A stretch of 64,000 bases of DNA from Candidatus Rhodoferax mariagerensis (GCA_016719055.1 JADKAW010000016.1:1-64000); one strand, 5' to 3'; counted from the first letter of the stretch, positions 46,477 to 55,645 are shown. Numbers and translations: made by a program. Notes: a model not told the origin generated them from the letters alone.

Positions 46477-46668
46477 TCAGGCACGCTCGGTGCCAGCCCC
46501 AGTCTGCCCCGGCGGCACCGGTTTGGGCGGCGGGGTTGACACCACCAACCGGGTGCCAGTTTGCTCGGCAATCACGCGGGCACGTTCAGCGGCGCGTTGC
46601 AGCGCGGCGGTGACCTGGCTGCGGCTGGCAAAAATGGGCTTAGGGTTTGAACCATTGGCAGGCATCAC
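46477..46668 (-). CDS. Small protein paired with the zeta-like toxin (putative antitoxin)
   Basis: The 63-residue protein has a helix-rich middle (SRSQVTAALQRAAERARVIAEQTGTRLVVS) and a Pro-rich tail. Similar short genes often follow stand-alone zeta kinases and are thought to be antitoxins. It starts within the last codons of the zeta gene (4-bp overlap). Confidence 0.65.
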   Translation of the reverse strand: MMPANGSNPKPIFASRSQVTAALQRAAERARVIAEQTGTRLVVSTPPPKPVPPGQTGAGTERA

Positions 46669-47180
46669 AAAGCTCCTTCATTCAGTAAAACAGGTTGGGT
46701 GCCGCTGTTGTCGTACACGTCCCAAACATCCACCAACGCACAGTAACGGGACAAATTGGCAAGCCCGGCGGCAAAACGGCGGCGTATCACGTCTTCGGCG
46801 ATGTTGTGCCCACCCTGGCGCACCCGCTGTGCCACACGCTCAACGGCCATTTCAGCATCTGGCAACGCCAAAAAGTGCAGCGCCACCGCACAGCCAGCCG
46901 CACGCCATTGTGGAATTTGGCGGGCGTAGCTCAAACCCGACAACGTGGTCTCCAGCGCAAAGCTTCGGCCATGTTTCAGGTGGTCCGCTATTTGCGCCAA
47001 CATCAGTCGCGCAGCCTGAATGGCTGCTGTCTCAGGTGCAAAGGGCGACAAGCCCGCAGCGATCAGGTCGGCGTTGACGAATTGCAAACACGCCTCATCT
47101 GTGAGCAGAAACTCACGGGCAAAAGTGGTTTTGCCCGCGCCATTGGGGCCAGCGATGATGACGATTTTTGGCGTACCCAT
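46665..47180 (-). CDS. Zeta toxin-like kinase
   Basis: The 171-residue P-loop kinase has Walker A AGPNGAGKTTFAREF, then FVNADLIAAGLSPF, FALETTLSGLSYARQI (the conserved Glu-Thr) and the lid with RVRQGGHNIAEDVIRRRFAAGLANL. Zeta toxins phosphorylate UDP-GlcNAc and block cell-wall synthesis, although stand-alone homologues may have other substrates. ATG 47180 is chosen over 47195. It is followed at a 4-bp overlap by a small putative antitoxin. Confidence 0.88.
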   Translation of the reverse strand: MGTPKIVIIAGPNGAGKTTFAREFLLTDEACLQFVNADLIAAGLSPFAPETAAIQAARLMLAQIADHLKHGRSFALETTLSGLSYARQIPQWRAAGCAVALHFLALPDAEMAVERVAQRVRQGGHNIAEDVIRRRFAAGLANLSRYCALVDVWDVYDNSGTQPVLLNEGAL

Positions 47181-47300
47181 CACCAAATCAGCCAAACTTC
47201 GCTATAAAAAATAGACCTGCCAACGCAAGTTGCACCGGAGCAAGCTGGTTCGCCATCATGAATCCAAGCCATCAGGCTTCTTGAGCACTTTTTTGTCTTT

Positions 47301-47591
47301 CTACAACAAACGACGCTCAACTTTTTTCACATCCTCAGCAGGCGGCAGGCTTTCTGGTCGAATCCCGCGTTCCAGCAGGGTTTTGCGTACCACTGCATTG
47401 TTGGTGACATGCTCCCTGGAGACAGCCAACTCAGACCCCATTTGATGCTGCCTGGCAATAAAAACGGTGATTTCAGCTGCGAAGTCTTTGGCTTTAAGAA
47501 TGACGGTCGGGGCAATGTCCGCCAGCGGGCGACTGTCGGGCATCGGCGCGCTGCTGGCAATCGGCCAGACGAGTTCAATGCGTGTTGACAT
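47301..47591 (-). pseudogene. C-terminal fragment of a DinD-like protein
   Basis: The last ~60 codons (AKDFAAEITVFIARQHQMGSE, VSREHVTNNAVVRKTLLERG, PESLPPAEDVKKVERRL) match the C-terminus of DNA-damage-inducible protein D. The first ~35 codons do not belong to that family. The expected ~200 residues of the N-terminal part are absent. It starts one base into the antitoxin stop. Confidence 0.65.
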
Positions 47592-47860
47592 TAGCGCCGC
47601 GCCATCAGCTTTATCAAGGCTGGCGTGGGCTCGGGTGGGTTGTTACAGGCCTCGATAGAGGCTTTCGATGCCTCTTGCGACAGGGTGATTTGTTCGACCT
47701 GGTTGATGATGCGCGTGGAGGCTTCGAACATGGTCAGAGAGATAAAGCTCGACACCGTTGAGCCGGTCAGGGCGGCGGCGCGTTCAATCAGTGCCTTGGC
47801 ATGAGGGGTGGTGCGCAGGTTGATACGGGCCGATTCGGTATGAGTTGAGGCGGGTGGCAT
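47591..47860 (-). CDS. DUF1778 (TacA-like) antitoxin without a toxin partner
   Basis: The 89-residue ribbon-helix-helix protein (ARINLRTTPHAKALIERAAALTGSTVSSFI) belongs to DUF1778, the antitoxins of GNAT-type TacT toxins. The acetyltransferase toxin that should follow is missing; a DinD fragment lies there instead. The start region is part of a direct repeat that recurs at 51696-51966, where only the first codons of the antitoxin remain. Confidence 0.85.
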   Translation of the reverse strand: MPPASTHTESARINLRTTPHAKALIERAAALTGSTVSSFISLTMFEASTRIINQVEQITLSQEASKASIEACNNPPEPTPALIKLMARR

Positions 47861-48095
47861 GTTGGGTTCCAGCAAAGTCAGAATATGTACGTCATTTTGA
47901 CACACGATCATCCGAGTTTGCCAACGTAGCCGGGTCAAGCGCCACAGTCAGCACGCTCCATTGCCCGAATCCCGGCGCGTCCAGCGGCCATTGCGCCGCA
48001 TGCTGCACCTGGCGCACACTGCGCGCAAGCAGGTGTGCGGTGCGGATCACGCCCGCGTGGGTGATCCACACCTGATGTTGCGGCCCCAACCTGGC
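47826..48095. repeat. Left ~270-bp direct repeat (cobC 3' end plus antitoxin start)
   Basis: This segment carries the last ~70 codons of cobC (HQVWITHAGVIRTAHLLA, GFGQWSVLTVAL) and the beginning of the DUF1778 gene. It matches 51696-51966 with about 90% identity by eye. The cobC piece here is a non-functional duplicate. Confidence 0.85.
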
Positions 48096-48372
48096 CAACA
48101 GTATTCCCAAGGCCCCGTCTGGTTTTCCGCCTGTAAATTCGATGAGCGAGGGTTCGTTGCCAGCCAATGCCAGGCCCTGATTGGTGGCTTGTGTTGCGTC
48201 CTGAGATCCCCCTCTCGTAGCCGAAACACACCGGTTCGCTTCCGAACCACAGCAATCTTGTAAGCGAAGCCGACCGATGCTAAGCTTGATACCACAACGA
48301 CGGCAGGGGTATTGAATTTTGTTCTCTTGCACCCCGTCCTGATGCAGTGGTGATCTCTCTAAGGCGAAAGTC
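48096..48372. other. Upstream region of the Kelch gene
   Basis: The region holds the junction between the left direct repeat and foreign sequence. It contains a pattern like GTTTTCCGCCTG near 48120 but no gene. A minus-strand open frame that runs on from the cobC duplicate reads LALAGNEPSLIEFTGGKPDG, of unknown origin. Confidence 0.4.
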
Positions 48373-51156
48373 ATGATGAATCTCATTACGAACCAATTCA
48401 GCGTCAGTATTTTGACTCCGACGCTGGGCGGCGTGCGTTTCTTCTATTTGCTCCTGATACAACTGCTTTGGCTTTCCGCAGCCTGTGCAGCAGGTTGGAC
48501 GACTGTTACAAGTCAGTCCACTGCGAGGTATCAGCACACCGCCACGCTACTGCCCAACGGCCAGGTGTTGGTCGCGGGGGGAAGAAACAGCAGCGGCTCC
48601 TTGGCTAGTGCCGAACTCTACGACCCCATCGCCAAAACCTGGTCGCCTGCCAGCAACCTGAGCGCAGCTCGGTACAAGCATACCGCTACGCTGTTGCCGA
48701 ATGGCAAGGTTCTCGTCGTTGGGGGGTACGACGGCAGCAGTTACTTGCCCAGCGCCTTACTCTACGATCCGGCCAGCAATACTTGGGCGCCCGCCAGCAA
48801 CCTTAACACGGCGCGGCGCGATCACACCGCCACGCTGCTGGCCAACGGCAAGGTTCTCGTCGCAGGGGGCTTCAATGGCGGCTATTTGCCCGGTGCAGAA
48901 CTTTATGATCCGGCCGCGAACACTTGGTCACCTGCCGGTAATCTAACCGCGCGTCGAGAGCACACCGCGACGCTGCTGGCCAACGGCAAGGTTCTCGTCG
49001 CAGGAGGATTCAATGGCGGCTATTTGCCCAGTGCCGAGCTTTTCAATCCAAGCGCGAATAGTTGGTCGCCTGCCGGTAATCTGACCACGGCGCGGAACAA
49101 CCATACGGCGACACTACTGCCTACCGGCAAGGTTCTCGTCGCAGGAGGATATGGCACCAGCAGCTACCTCTTTAGCGCCGAGCTTTACGATCCGGCCATC
49201 GGCGCTAGTGGATTCTGGACGTCCGCCGACAGCCTGAGTACGTCACGGTATGCCCACAGCGCGACGCTGTTGCCCAACGGTAAGGTTCTCGTCGCCGGAG
49301 GGAATAGCGTCGGCGGCAACGCCCAGTCCAGCGCCGAGTATTACGATCCTGCCAATGGTGCTGTCGGTACTTGGTCGAGCGCGGGGAGCCTGGGCACGGC
49401 ACGCTACGGCCACAGCGCGACGCTTCTCAACAATGGCAAGGTCCTCGTTGTTGGGGGGTACGACGGCACAAGTTACTTGTCCAGCGCCGTGCTCCATGAT
49501 CCGGCTACCCCAGTCTGGTCGGAAGCCGGCAGATTGAACATAGGACGATGGGGGCACACCGCCACGCTGCTACCCGACGGCAAAGTTCTTGTCGCGGGGG
49601 GAATGACTTTCCCTGCCATTAACCAGGCAAGTGCCGAGCTCTACGACCATGCCAATGGCGTTGGTGGTACCTGGTCAGTCACCGGTAGCATGGGTTCGCG
49701 ACGCTATCGCCACACTGCAACGCTGCTGGCCAACGGCAAGGTCCTCGTGGTTGGGGGGTACGACGGCAGTAGTTACTTATCCAGCGCTGAACTGTACGAT
49801 CCGCTAACCAATACATGGTCGACTACCGGCAGTTTGAGTACGACACGCTGGTACCACACCGCGACGCTGCTGGCCAACGGCAAGGTTCTCGTCGCAGGGG
49901 GATTCAACGGTAGCGATCTGTCGAGCGCCGAAATCTACGATCCGGCCACCAATAGTTGGTCACCTGCCGGAAACTTAAACTCGTCGACGGCGACACTATT
50001 GCCCGGTGGAAAGGTTCTTTCCGTGGGCTATGGCGACTACATTGCCGAGCTCTACGACCCGATTGCAAATACCTGGTCGGTTGCTGCCAGCCTGAGTACG
50101 CCACGGACTAGCCATACCGCGATCCTACTCCCCAACGGCAAGGTGCTGGTCGCGGGGGGATATTTCGACGGCGACCGGTTGTCCGGCGCAGAGCTTTACA
50201 ATCCAGCTACCAATACTTGGTCCCCCGCCGGCAGCATGACTACGAAACGGGAGGATCACACCGCAACTTTGCTGGCCAACGGCAAGGTTCTCGTCGCCGG
50301 GGGATTTAACGGCTCCTTCCTATCCAGCAGTGAACTCTACGATCCGACCGCGGGTGCCGGCAGCACTTGGTCGTCCGCCGGCAACATGGGTGCCTCTTTT
50401 GCCGTTCATACCGCGACTTTGCTGCCCAACGGCAAGGTTCTCGTTGCAGGGGGCAGTAACAGCAGCGACCCCCTGTCTGGGTCTGGGGCTTGGTTGTTCG
50501 ACTCTGGTCTGATGTATGCCGATAGTCGCCGCCCGACCGTCGCTACAGTTGGCAGCCTTACCGCTGGAAGCGGAGGGATATTGACGCTGACGGGCACAAA
50601 ACTCACCGGCGATGCGGAAGGATCCAGCGGCAATACGCAAAACTCGGCAGCCAACCTGCCGTTCATCCAGTTGCGTCGGCTTGACAATGAAGCCGAGATC
50701 ACCGTTTTCCCAAGTAGCGTGTCCGCCACCACTTTTACCTCGTTGCCCATGGGGCTGTTACCCGCTGGCCACTATCGTCTGACCGTCTTCAGCAATGGGG
50801 TGCCGAGTAGCGCGAAAATAATCCCTGCTTTGCCGTCAGCTCTGCCAGGAGCGCCGACGCTGCTGCGCCTGACACCTGGCAATGGTTCGATGCGTATCGA
50901 GTTCTCACCTCCGGCGAGCACGGGCGAGGTGCCAATCACTAGCTATACCGCCAGTTGCAGTGGCAGCGGTGTTTCCTCACGCACCGCCACGGGTACATCC
51001 TCCCCAATCACCGTGACTGGCCTGACCAACAATGTGAATTACACCTGCACCGTCAGCGCCACCAATAGTGCAGGAACGGGAACCGCATCAGCTAGCGCAT
51101 CCAAGGTCGTCAGACCAGCAAGCATCGCGCCGATCCTCAGCATCCTGCTCGACTAA
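48373..51156 (+). CDS. Secreted Kelch-repeat protein with IPT/TIG-like and fibronectin type III domains
   Basis: The 927-residue protein has a signal peptide or anchor at residues about 23-42 (FFYLLLIQLLWLSAACAAG). Fourteen Kelch motifs follow (HTATLLPNGKVLVAGG, SSAELYDP, NTWSPAGNL), at about 45-60 residues each, covering roughly residues 45-715. Fourteen blades would form two seven-bladed propellers. After these come a TIG-like domain (VATVGSLTAGSGGILTLTG, about 720-815) and a fibronectin type III domain (PGAPTLLRLTPGNGSMRIEF, about 820-920), with no C-terminal anchor. It is probably extracellular or periplasmic and binds a glycan or protein. The gene is the only one in a segment flanked by direct repeats and opposes its neighbours, so it was likely acquired. 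Confidence 0.88.
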   Translation: MMNLITNQFSVSILTPTLGGVRFFYLLLIQLLWLSAACAAGWTTVTSQSTARYQHTATLLPNGQVLVAGGRNSSGSLASAELYDPIAKTWSPASNLSAARYKHTATLLPNGKVLVVGGYDGSSYLPSALLYDPASNTWAPASNLNTARRDHTATLLANGKVLVAGGFNGGYLPGAELYDPAANTWSPAGNLTARREHTATLLANGKVLVAGGFNGGYLPSAELFNPSANSWSPAGNLTTARNNHTATLLPTGKVLVAGGYGTSSYLFSAELYDPAIGASGFWTSADSLSTSRYAHSATLLPNGKVLVAGGNSVGGNAQSSAEYYDPANGAVGTWSSAGSLGTARYGHSATLLNNGKVLVVGGYDGTSYLSSAVLHDPATPVWSEAGRLNIGRWGHTATLLPDGKVLVAGGMTFPAINQASAELYDHANGVGGTWSVTGSMGSRRYRHTATLLANGKVLVVGGYDGSSYLSSAELYDPLTNTWSTTGSLSTTRWYHTATLLANGKVLVAGGFNGSDLSSAEIYDPATNSWSPAGNLNSSTATLLPGGKVLSVGYGDYIAELYDPIANTWSVAASLSTPRTSHTAILLPNGKVLVAGGYFDGDRLSGAELYNPATNTWSPAGSMTTKREDHTATLLANGKVLVAGGFNGSFLSSSELYDPTAGAGSTWSSAGNMGASFAVHTATLLPNGKVLVAGGSNSSDPLSGSGAWLFDSGLMYADSRRPTVATVGSLTAGSGGILTLTGTKLTGDAEGSSGNTQNSAANLPFIQLRRLDNEAEITVFPSSVSATTFTSLPMGLLPAGHYRLTVFSNGVPSSAKIIPALPSALPGAPTLLRLTPGNGSMRIEFSPPASTGEVPITSYTASCSGSGVSSRTATGTSSPITVTGLTNNVNYTCTVSATNSAGTGTASASASKVVRPASIAPILSILLD

Positions 51157-51695
51157 CCCATGCCCCAAATCTTCATTGACCACATCCTGCATATCGCTGT
51201 ACCGGGCAATCTCGTCCGGATCGAACTGGGCACCGCCAAGGTTCCAACGGATAGGAAATTCAACCGTGTGAGGCCAAGTATCGTGCCCTGGAAGCGCCCT
51301 CAATCCGGGTAAACCCCTCGGTTTGCGGCCCGGCGTTGTGTTCAGCAGGGTGATTTGCGGTGCGTAGCGTGAACCGGGCGCGGCACCACGCCGCAGCCGG
51401 GCTCTGGATGCCAACCGCCGTTTTGCCCACTCGCCAAATGCTACGCTGATTGACCTCGCAGTCTGGCGCGGGTTGCGTTGCCTGATCCCAGTCCGGCTCG
51501 GTTTGCGCCCCGTCATTGCTGTGCGCATCACCGTCATCCCACAATGGTGGCCAGCGTGCCGGGGGCTGTATGTGGAGGCTGCAAGTCCACCCCGATATGA
51601 TCGAGTATTTGCCGAATGTCGGCGCTGTGGATGATGCACGCGATGATGCGCATCTGCCCACTGCAGTTCGGAAACCCCGGCGATGCCGGGCTTTC
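51157..51695. other. Gene-poor segment after the Kelch gene
   Basis: No gene is confirmed. On the minus strand, codons around 51150-51340 read SRYAPQITLLNTTPGRKPRG and then FPIRWNLGGAQFDPDEIARYSDMQ, which looks protein-like, but I cannot name a family and the frame upstream is Arg-rich noise. It may be the remnant of a gene displaced by the insertion. Confidence 0.35.
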
Positions 51696-51966
51696 ACGGG
51701 CCGATTCGGCGTGAGTTGCAGCGGGTGGCATGTTGATCTCCTGAAACGTCAGTTTTTGTACGTCATTTTGACACGCGATCATCCGAGTTTGCCAACGTAG
51801 CCGGGGCAAGCGCTACATTCAGCACGCTCCATTGCCCGAACCCTGGCGCGTCCAGCGGCCATTGCGCCGCATGCTGCACCTGGCGCACACCGTGCGCAAG
51901 CAGGTGCGCGGCGCGGATCACGCCCGCATGGGTGATCCACACCTGGTGTTGCGGCCCCAGCCTGAC
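51696..51966. repeat. Right ~270-bp direct repeat
   Basis: The segment matches 47826-48095. Here the cobC end belongs to the intact gene, while the antitoxin is cut after its first ~12 codons (MPPAATHAESARE). Confidence 0.85.
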
Positions 51967-52356
51967 CTCGTCCCATACGCTAGCCACCTGCGCCATGAAC
52001 TCGGCCACACTTTGCGCACCACCAAAACGGTGGTGCCAGAAGTCGGCCGTCCAGTCATCGAGCGCCTGGCGCGGCATGGCATCCCAGCGCTGGCCTTCAA
52101 AACAGCCAAAGTTCATCTCTGTCAGCCGGACATCGGTTTTATACGTCAAATCGGGTCGTAGCCCATACAGCGTAAGCGCCATCAGCTCACATCTTTGTAG
52201 CGGAGAGCTGACCAGCGGCACACCCTCTGGCAAGGCTTGCGCCAGTGACCGGGCGGCCTGCAAGGTGGCTGCTGCATCAGCCGCCACATCGAGCGCACCA
52301 TAACAAACACCGCTTTCCACCAGCGGCTGCGCATGGCGCACCAGCCACAGCTTCAT
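51763..52356 (-). CDS. cobC: Alpha-ribazole phosphatase (histidine phosphatase family) CobC
   Basis: This 197-residue enzyme removes the phosphate from alpha-ribazole phosphate (or from adenosylcobalamin 5'-phosphate) late in B12 synthesis. The catalytic His is in KLWLVRHAQPLV; the second conserved Arg lies in SSPLQRCEL, then MNFGCFEGQRWD and the second His in VWITHAGVIRAAHLLA. The start ATG 52356 is chosen to begin at the family's N-terminus. It follows cobS by 94 bp in the same operon. Its last third is duplicated at 47885-48095. Confidence 0.9.
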   Translation of the reverse strand: MKLWLVRHAQPLVESGVCYGALDVAADAAATLQAARSLAQALPEGVPLVSSPLQRCELMALTLYGLRPDLTYKTDVRLTEMNFGCFEGQRWDAMPRQALDDWTADFWHHRFGGAQSVAEFMAQVASVWDEVRLGPQHQVWITHAGVIRAAHLLAHGVRQVQHAAQWPLDAPGFGQWSVLNVALAPATLANSDDRVSK

Positions 52357-52450
52357 GCCCGGCTGCCCACGCACAGCGCACGCCGCGCTGGCAAGCCAAC
52401 GGCTCGGGGGCAGTTCAAATGGATGAATCGCACCTCGGCCGCCTCACGAC

Positions 52451-53305
52451 TCACAGGCTTAACCCCAGACCGAGGTAAAACGCCACTTCACACACCTGTT
52501 GGGTGGCCCCCAGGCAGTCGCCAGTAAAACCACCCAGGCGTCGCCAAAACCAGCGCGTCATCCAGCCCCAGGCAATGACTGAGAGCACCAGCGCATTCAA
52601 CAGCGCCAGCAGCAAACCCTCCCGGGCCAGGTCAATCGCTATGAATGAAGTAGCTGCCTGCGCATACAACATAAGGGCCAAAGCCCCAAAACACCATAAA
52701 AATCCAGTCAGCAGCGCGGCCCCGCTGATCTGGTCAGCCAGCGGCTTGGACTTGGACCCCGCAGCATCGCCCACATGCGCCAGCAGCCGAATGGTCAGCA
52801 GCGGCCAGGTGCGCGACACCACATGCGCAGCAAACAGCGCCGCACACATCAGCGGCGCACTGATGTCACCCAGCAGCGCCAGCAGCGCCACTTTGCTCAG
52901 TAGCATCAGCACCACGGCAATCGCGCCAAATGCGCCCACCCGCGAATCCTTCATGATGACCAGCGCCCGGTCGCGGTCAGTGCTGCCGCCCAGGCCGTCG
53001 GCCACATCGGCCAAGCCGTCCTCATGAAAAGCCCCGGTGATCAACACACCCAGCGCGGTGCCAAGTACGGCCACCACCAGCATGGTCGCTCCGGTGGGTG
53101 GCAAGGCCATCGCCAGCCCGCCACTGAAAACTGCCACCAGCGCGCCCACCAGCACCCCGACACCGGGAAAGTGCCCGGCACTGGCCCGCAACATGGCCGG
53201 GCTAAAACCGACCCAGTCCGCCAGCCGGCCAGTAACCGGAATGCGCGTGAAAAACTGCAGGCTCAGCAGGTAATGGCGAATGAAATGCAGCACAAACTGG
53301 GGCAT
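52451..53305 (-). CDS. cobS: Adenosylcobinamide-GDP ribazoletransferase CobS
   Basis: This integral membrane enzyme of 284 residues joins alpha-ribazole to adenosylcobinamide-GDP, closing the lower loop of B12. Markers are LSLQFFTRIPVTGR near the start, the metal-binding HEDGLADVADGLGG (around residue 95) and KDSRVGAFGAIAVVLML. A mini-repeat copy is translated at 52650-52680 (LMLYAQAATSFIAI). The restriction gene on the plus strand begins about 200 bp upstream of its start. Confidence 0.93.
   Translation of the reverse strand: MPQFVLHFIRHYLLSLQFFTRIPVTGRLADWVGFSPAMLRASAGHFPGVGVLVGALVAVFSGGLAMALPPTGATMLVVAVLGTALGVLITGAFHEDGLADVADGLGGSTDRDRALVIMKDSRVGAFGAIAVVLMLLSKVALLALLGDISAPLMCAALFAAHVVSRTWPLLTIRLLAHVGDAAGSKSKPLADQISGAALLTGFLWCFGALALMLYAQAATSFIAIDLAREGLLLALLNALVLSVIAWGWMTRWFWRRLGGFTGDCLGATQQVCEVAFYLGLGLSL
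52650..52680 (+). repeat. Mini-repeat, copy 7 (inside cobS)
   Basis: The copy reads GTAGCTGCCTGCGC, then ATACAACAT, then AAGGGCCAAAGC. It is translated within cobS. Confidence 0.65.
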
Positions 53306-53501
53306 GGGAGCTCGTCGGAAAGCACCCCGTGACTGGGGCAAGTGGTGTAGGCTAACAGTTTTGACAGATCGATCACTCGAAATATCGGAGTCTTGCGCCA
53401 CACCTTTTCCATCGCATGATGCCCGCGTGACAATTGCATCGATCTACCCAAAGCCAATTTTGGGTAGACGACAATCAGCGAAAACCCAAGCTGGAGATAC
53501 T

Positions 53502-54185
53502 GTGACTGAATTAACCACTGACCTTTTGCGCCGAGAAGCAAGCGCTTTTTCCGGTGTCGAAAGCACATACCCTGAACCTTCTCTGTTTGGTGTCTCTGAT
53601 GGCAAGGCAATCGGCACGTATCTAGAGCATAAGTTCCGTGCGTACTTGAACCGGCAAGGCTACAAATTCGCGATGGGCAATCCGGCTAATGGACTGGACT
53701 TCCCCGGACTGGATGTCGACATCAAAGTAACAAGCATCAAGCAACCTCAATCATCGTGCCCATTCAGGTCGATTCGGCAAAAGGTGTACGGCTTGGGCTA
53801 TTCACTGCTGGTGTTCATCTACGACAAGAAGGACAACCCGAAGGAAAGGGTCGCCGTCTTGCGTATGGTGAACACCGTCTTTGTCGATGCGGCCCAGACG
53901 GCAGACTTTCAAATGACGCAAGGCCTGCGCAAAATCATCGCTGATGGTGGTGGCGAAGATGCTATGCGTGATGATGTCATGGCATTTATGGAAGCCAGGT
54001 CCCTCACGTCTGACGAAGGCGAGCTTCGGGCCTTGGCGGCCGACGTGGTTGCCAAGACACCAGAACAAGGCTACCTGACCATCTCTCCTGCCCTGCAATG
54101 GAGACTGCAATACAAACGCATCATGGAGAAAGCCGGCACCGTGGATGGCGTTCATTCAGTTTATGTGTCGAGCGCTTCCGTATGA
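53502..54185 (+). CDS. Type II restriction endonuclease (predicted)
   Basis: The 227-residue protein has no family I can name with certainty. The pairing with an adenine methyltransferase and the short block NPANGLDFPGLDVDIKVTSIKQPQS, which fits the D-x(n)-D/E-x-K arrangement of PD-(D/E)XK nucleases, point to a restriction enzyme. The start is a GTG at 53502 with GGAG 7 bp upstream; an upstream GTG at 53427 is possible. The stop overlaps the methyltransferase start by 4 bp. The pair is inserted between cobS and cobT on the opposite strand. Confidence 0.72.
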   Translation: MTELTTDLLRREASAFSGVESTYPEPSLFGVSDGKAIGTYLEHKFRAYLNRQGYKFAMGNPANGLDFPGLDVDIKVTSIKQPQSSCPFRSIRQKVYGLGYSLLVFIYDKKDNPKERVAVLRMVNTVFVDAAQTADFQMTQGLRKIIADGGGEDAMRDDVMAFMEARSLTSDEGELRALAADVVAKTPEQGYLTISPALQWRLQYKRIMEKAGTVDGVHSVYVSSASV

Positions 54186-55645
54186 AAGATGAACAAAAGC
54201 GACGCGCAGAATTTGGTGACTTTCAAACCCCGGATGAACTAGCACACGCGTGCTGCCTCAAACTGGCATCTCTGGGAATTTCCCCTGACATCATCATCGA
54301 ACCGACATGCGGCGTGGGTGCTTTCGTCATCGCCGCAAACACCGTGTTCCCGAGAGTGAAAGAAATTTTTGGCTATGAGCTCAATTCCGAGTACCTTGCA
54401 TTGCTCGGCAGCCGCTTGAGTGGCATAGCGGGCACCGACCATGTGCATATTGCCCAAGCTGATTTCTTTGACAACAACTGGGGGGAATGTCTCGCTGCTA
54501 CCAAGACAAAGGGAAACCTGCTCATCTTGGGAAATTTCCCGTGGGTTACCAGCAGCCAGCAAGGCACCATCGGTGGCACCAATCTCCCCACAAAATCAAA
54601 CTTCCAGGGCCATTCTGGCCTCGATGCAATGACAGGAAAAGCCAACTTCGACATCAGTGAGTGGATGCTTTTAAGAGTAATCGCATGGTTGCGCCAACGC
54701 ACTGGTGCCATCGGCATGCTTGTCAAGACGACCGTCGCACGCAAAGTATTGGTACAAGCCCAACAACAAAGAGCCAATGTGGTGGATGCATTCATGTTCA
54801 ACATCGATGCAAAGAAAAATTTCGATGCCGCCGTAGATGCGTGCCTGTTGGTCATTCGCTTTGACCCAAGTGCCGGAAATTGCGGTTTTGACTACACGGT
54901 GTTTAAGGATATGAACACCACACAGGGGACACGAGTCGGCCACCGGGATGGTCGAACTGTAGGAAACCTTGATGCTTTCGACGCAACCATTCATCTCGTC
55001 GGGAAAAGCCCGCAGAAGTGGCGCTCAGGCGTCAAGCACGACGCAGCCGCAGTGATGGAGTTCACCCGGACGCCAGCAGGGTTGCTGAACGGTTTGAACG
55101 AAGTTGTGACGATCGAGGACACCTATCTTTTCCCACTGCTCAAAGGCTCAGACATTGGCAGTAACAAAGAATGGCGACAAAAGTTCACGCTGGTCACACA
55201 GCGCTCGGTGGGTATGTCCACCGAGTCAATCAAGACTCTGGCACCGCGCACCTGGCAATACCTAATCAACCATGCTGCGCAACTGGATGCCCGCGCAAGT
55301 TCAATATACGCCAACACCGCGCGCTTTGCAGTGTTCGGCATTGGTGACTACGCTTACCGCCATTGGAAGCTTGCGATCTGCGCCCTCTACAAAAAACTTG
55401 AGTTCAGGTTAATCGGTCCGATTGAAGGCAGGCCGGTGATGTTCGATGACACCGTCTATTACATTTCGTTCGACAGCAGGGATGAGGCAGAAATCGCTTT
55501 GGCACAACTCAACAGCGACGACATACGTCGGCTGCTGAATTCAATGATTTTTTGGGACGAGAAACGACCCATCAAAACGGCGATCCTGAACCTCGTGGAC
55601 TTCGAGAAAGTGAGCGGCACCGTGCGCCAAGCCTGTCTGATATAA
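54182..55645 (+). CDS. Site-specific DNA N6-adenine methyltransferase
   Basis: The 487-residue protein shows motif X-like GDFQTPDELAHACC, motif I EPTCGVGAFVIAA (AdoMet binding), an acidic motif II GYELNSEYLALL and the catalytic motif IV as GNFPWVTS (N-F-P-W, a variant of NPPY). Residues 250-480 would hold the target-recognition domain. It protects host DNA against the partner nuclease. The start ATG 54182 overlaps the nuclease stop. The base composition is a little lower in GC than the flanking cob genes, in keeping with transfer. Confidence 0.85.
   Translation: MKDEQKRRAEFGDFQTPDELAHACCLKLASLGISPDIIIEPTCGVGAFVIAANTVFPRVKEIFGYELNSEYLALLGSRLSGIAGTDHVHIAQADFFDNNWGECLAATKTKGNLLILGNFPWVTSSQQGTIGGTNLPTKSNFQGHSGLDAMTGKANFDISEWMLLRVIAWLRQRTGAIGMLVKTTVARKVLVQAQQQRANVVDAFMFNIDAKKNFDAAVDACLLVIRFDPSAGNCGFDYTVFKDMNTTQGTRVGHRDGRTVGNLDAFDATIHLVGKSPQKWRSGVKHDAAAVMEFTRTPAGLLNGLNEVVTIEDTYLFPLLKGSDIGSNKEWRQKFTLVTQRSVGMSTESIKTLAPRTWQYLINHAAQLDARASSIYANTARFAVFGIGDYAYRHWKLAICALYKKLEFRLIGPIEGRPVMFDDTVYYISFDSRDEAEIALAQLNSDDIRRLLNSMIFWDEKRPIKTAILNLVDFEKVSGTVRQACLI

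Noticed and set aside
54098..54181. Upstream start of the methyltransferase at 54098
   Set aside because: It would overlap the nuclease gene by nearly 90 bp and adds an Arg/His-rich segment; the ATG at 54182 with a 4-bp overlap is the usual coupling arrangement.
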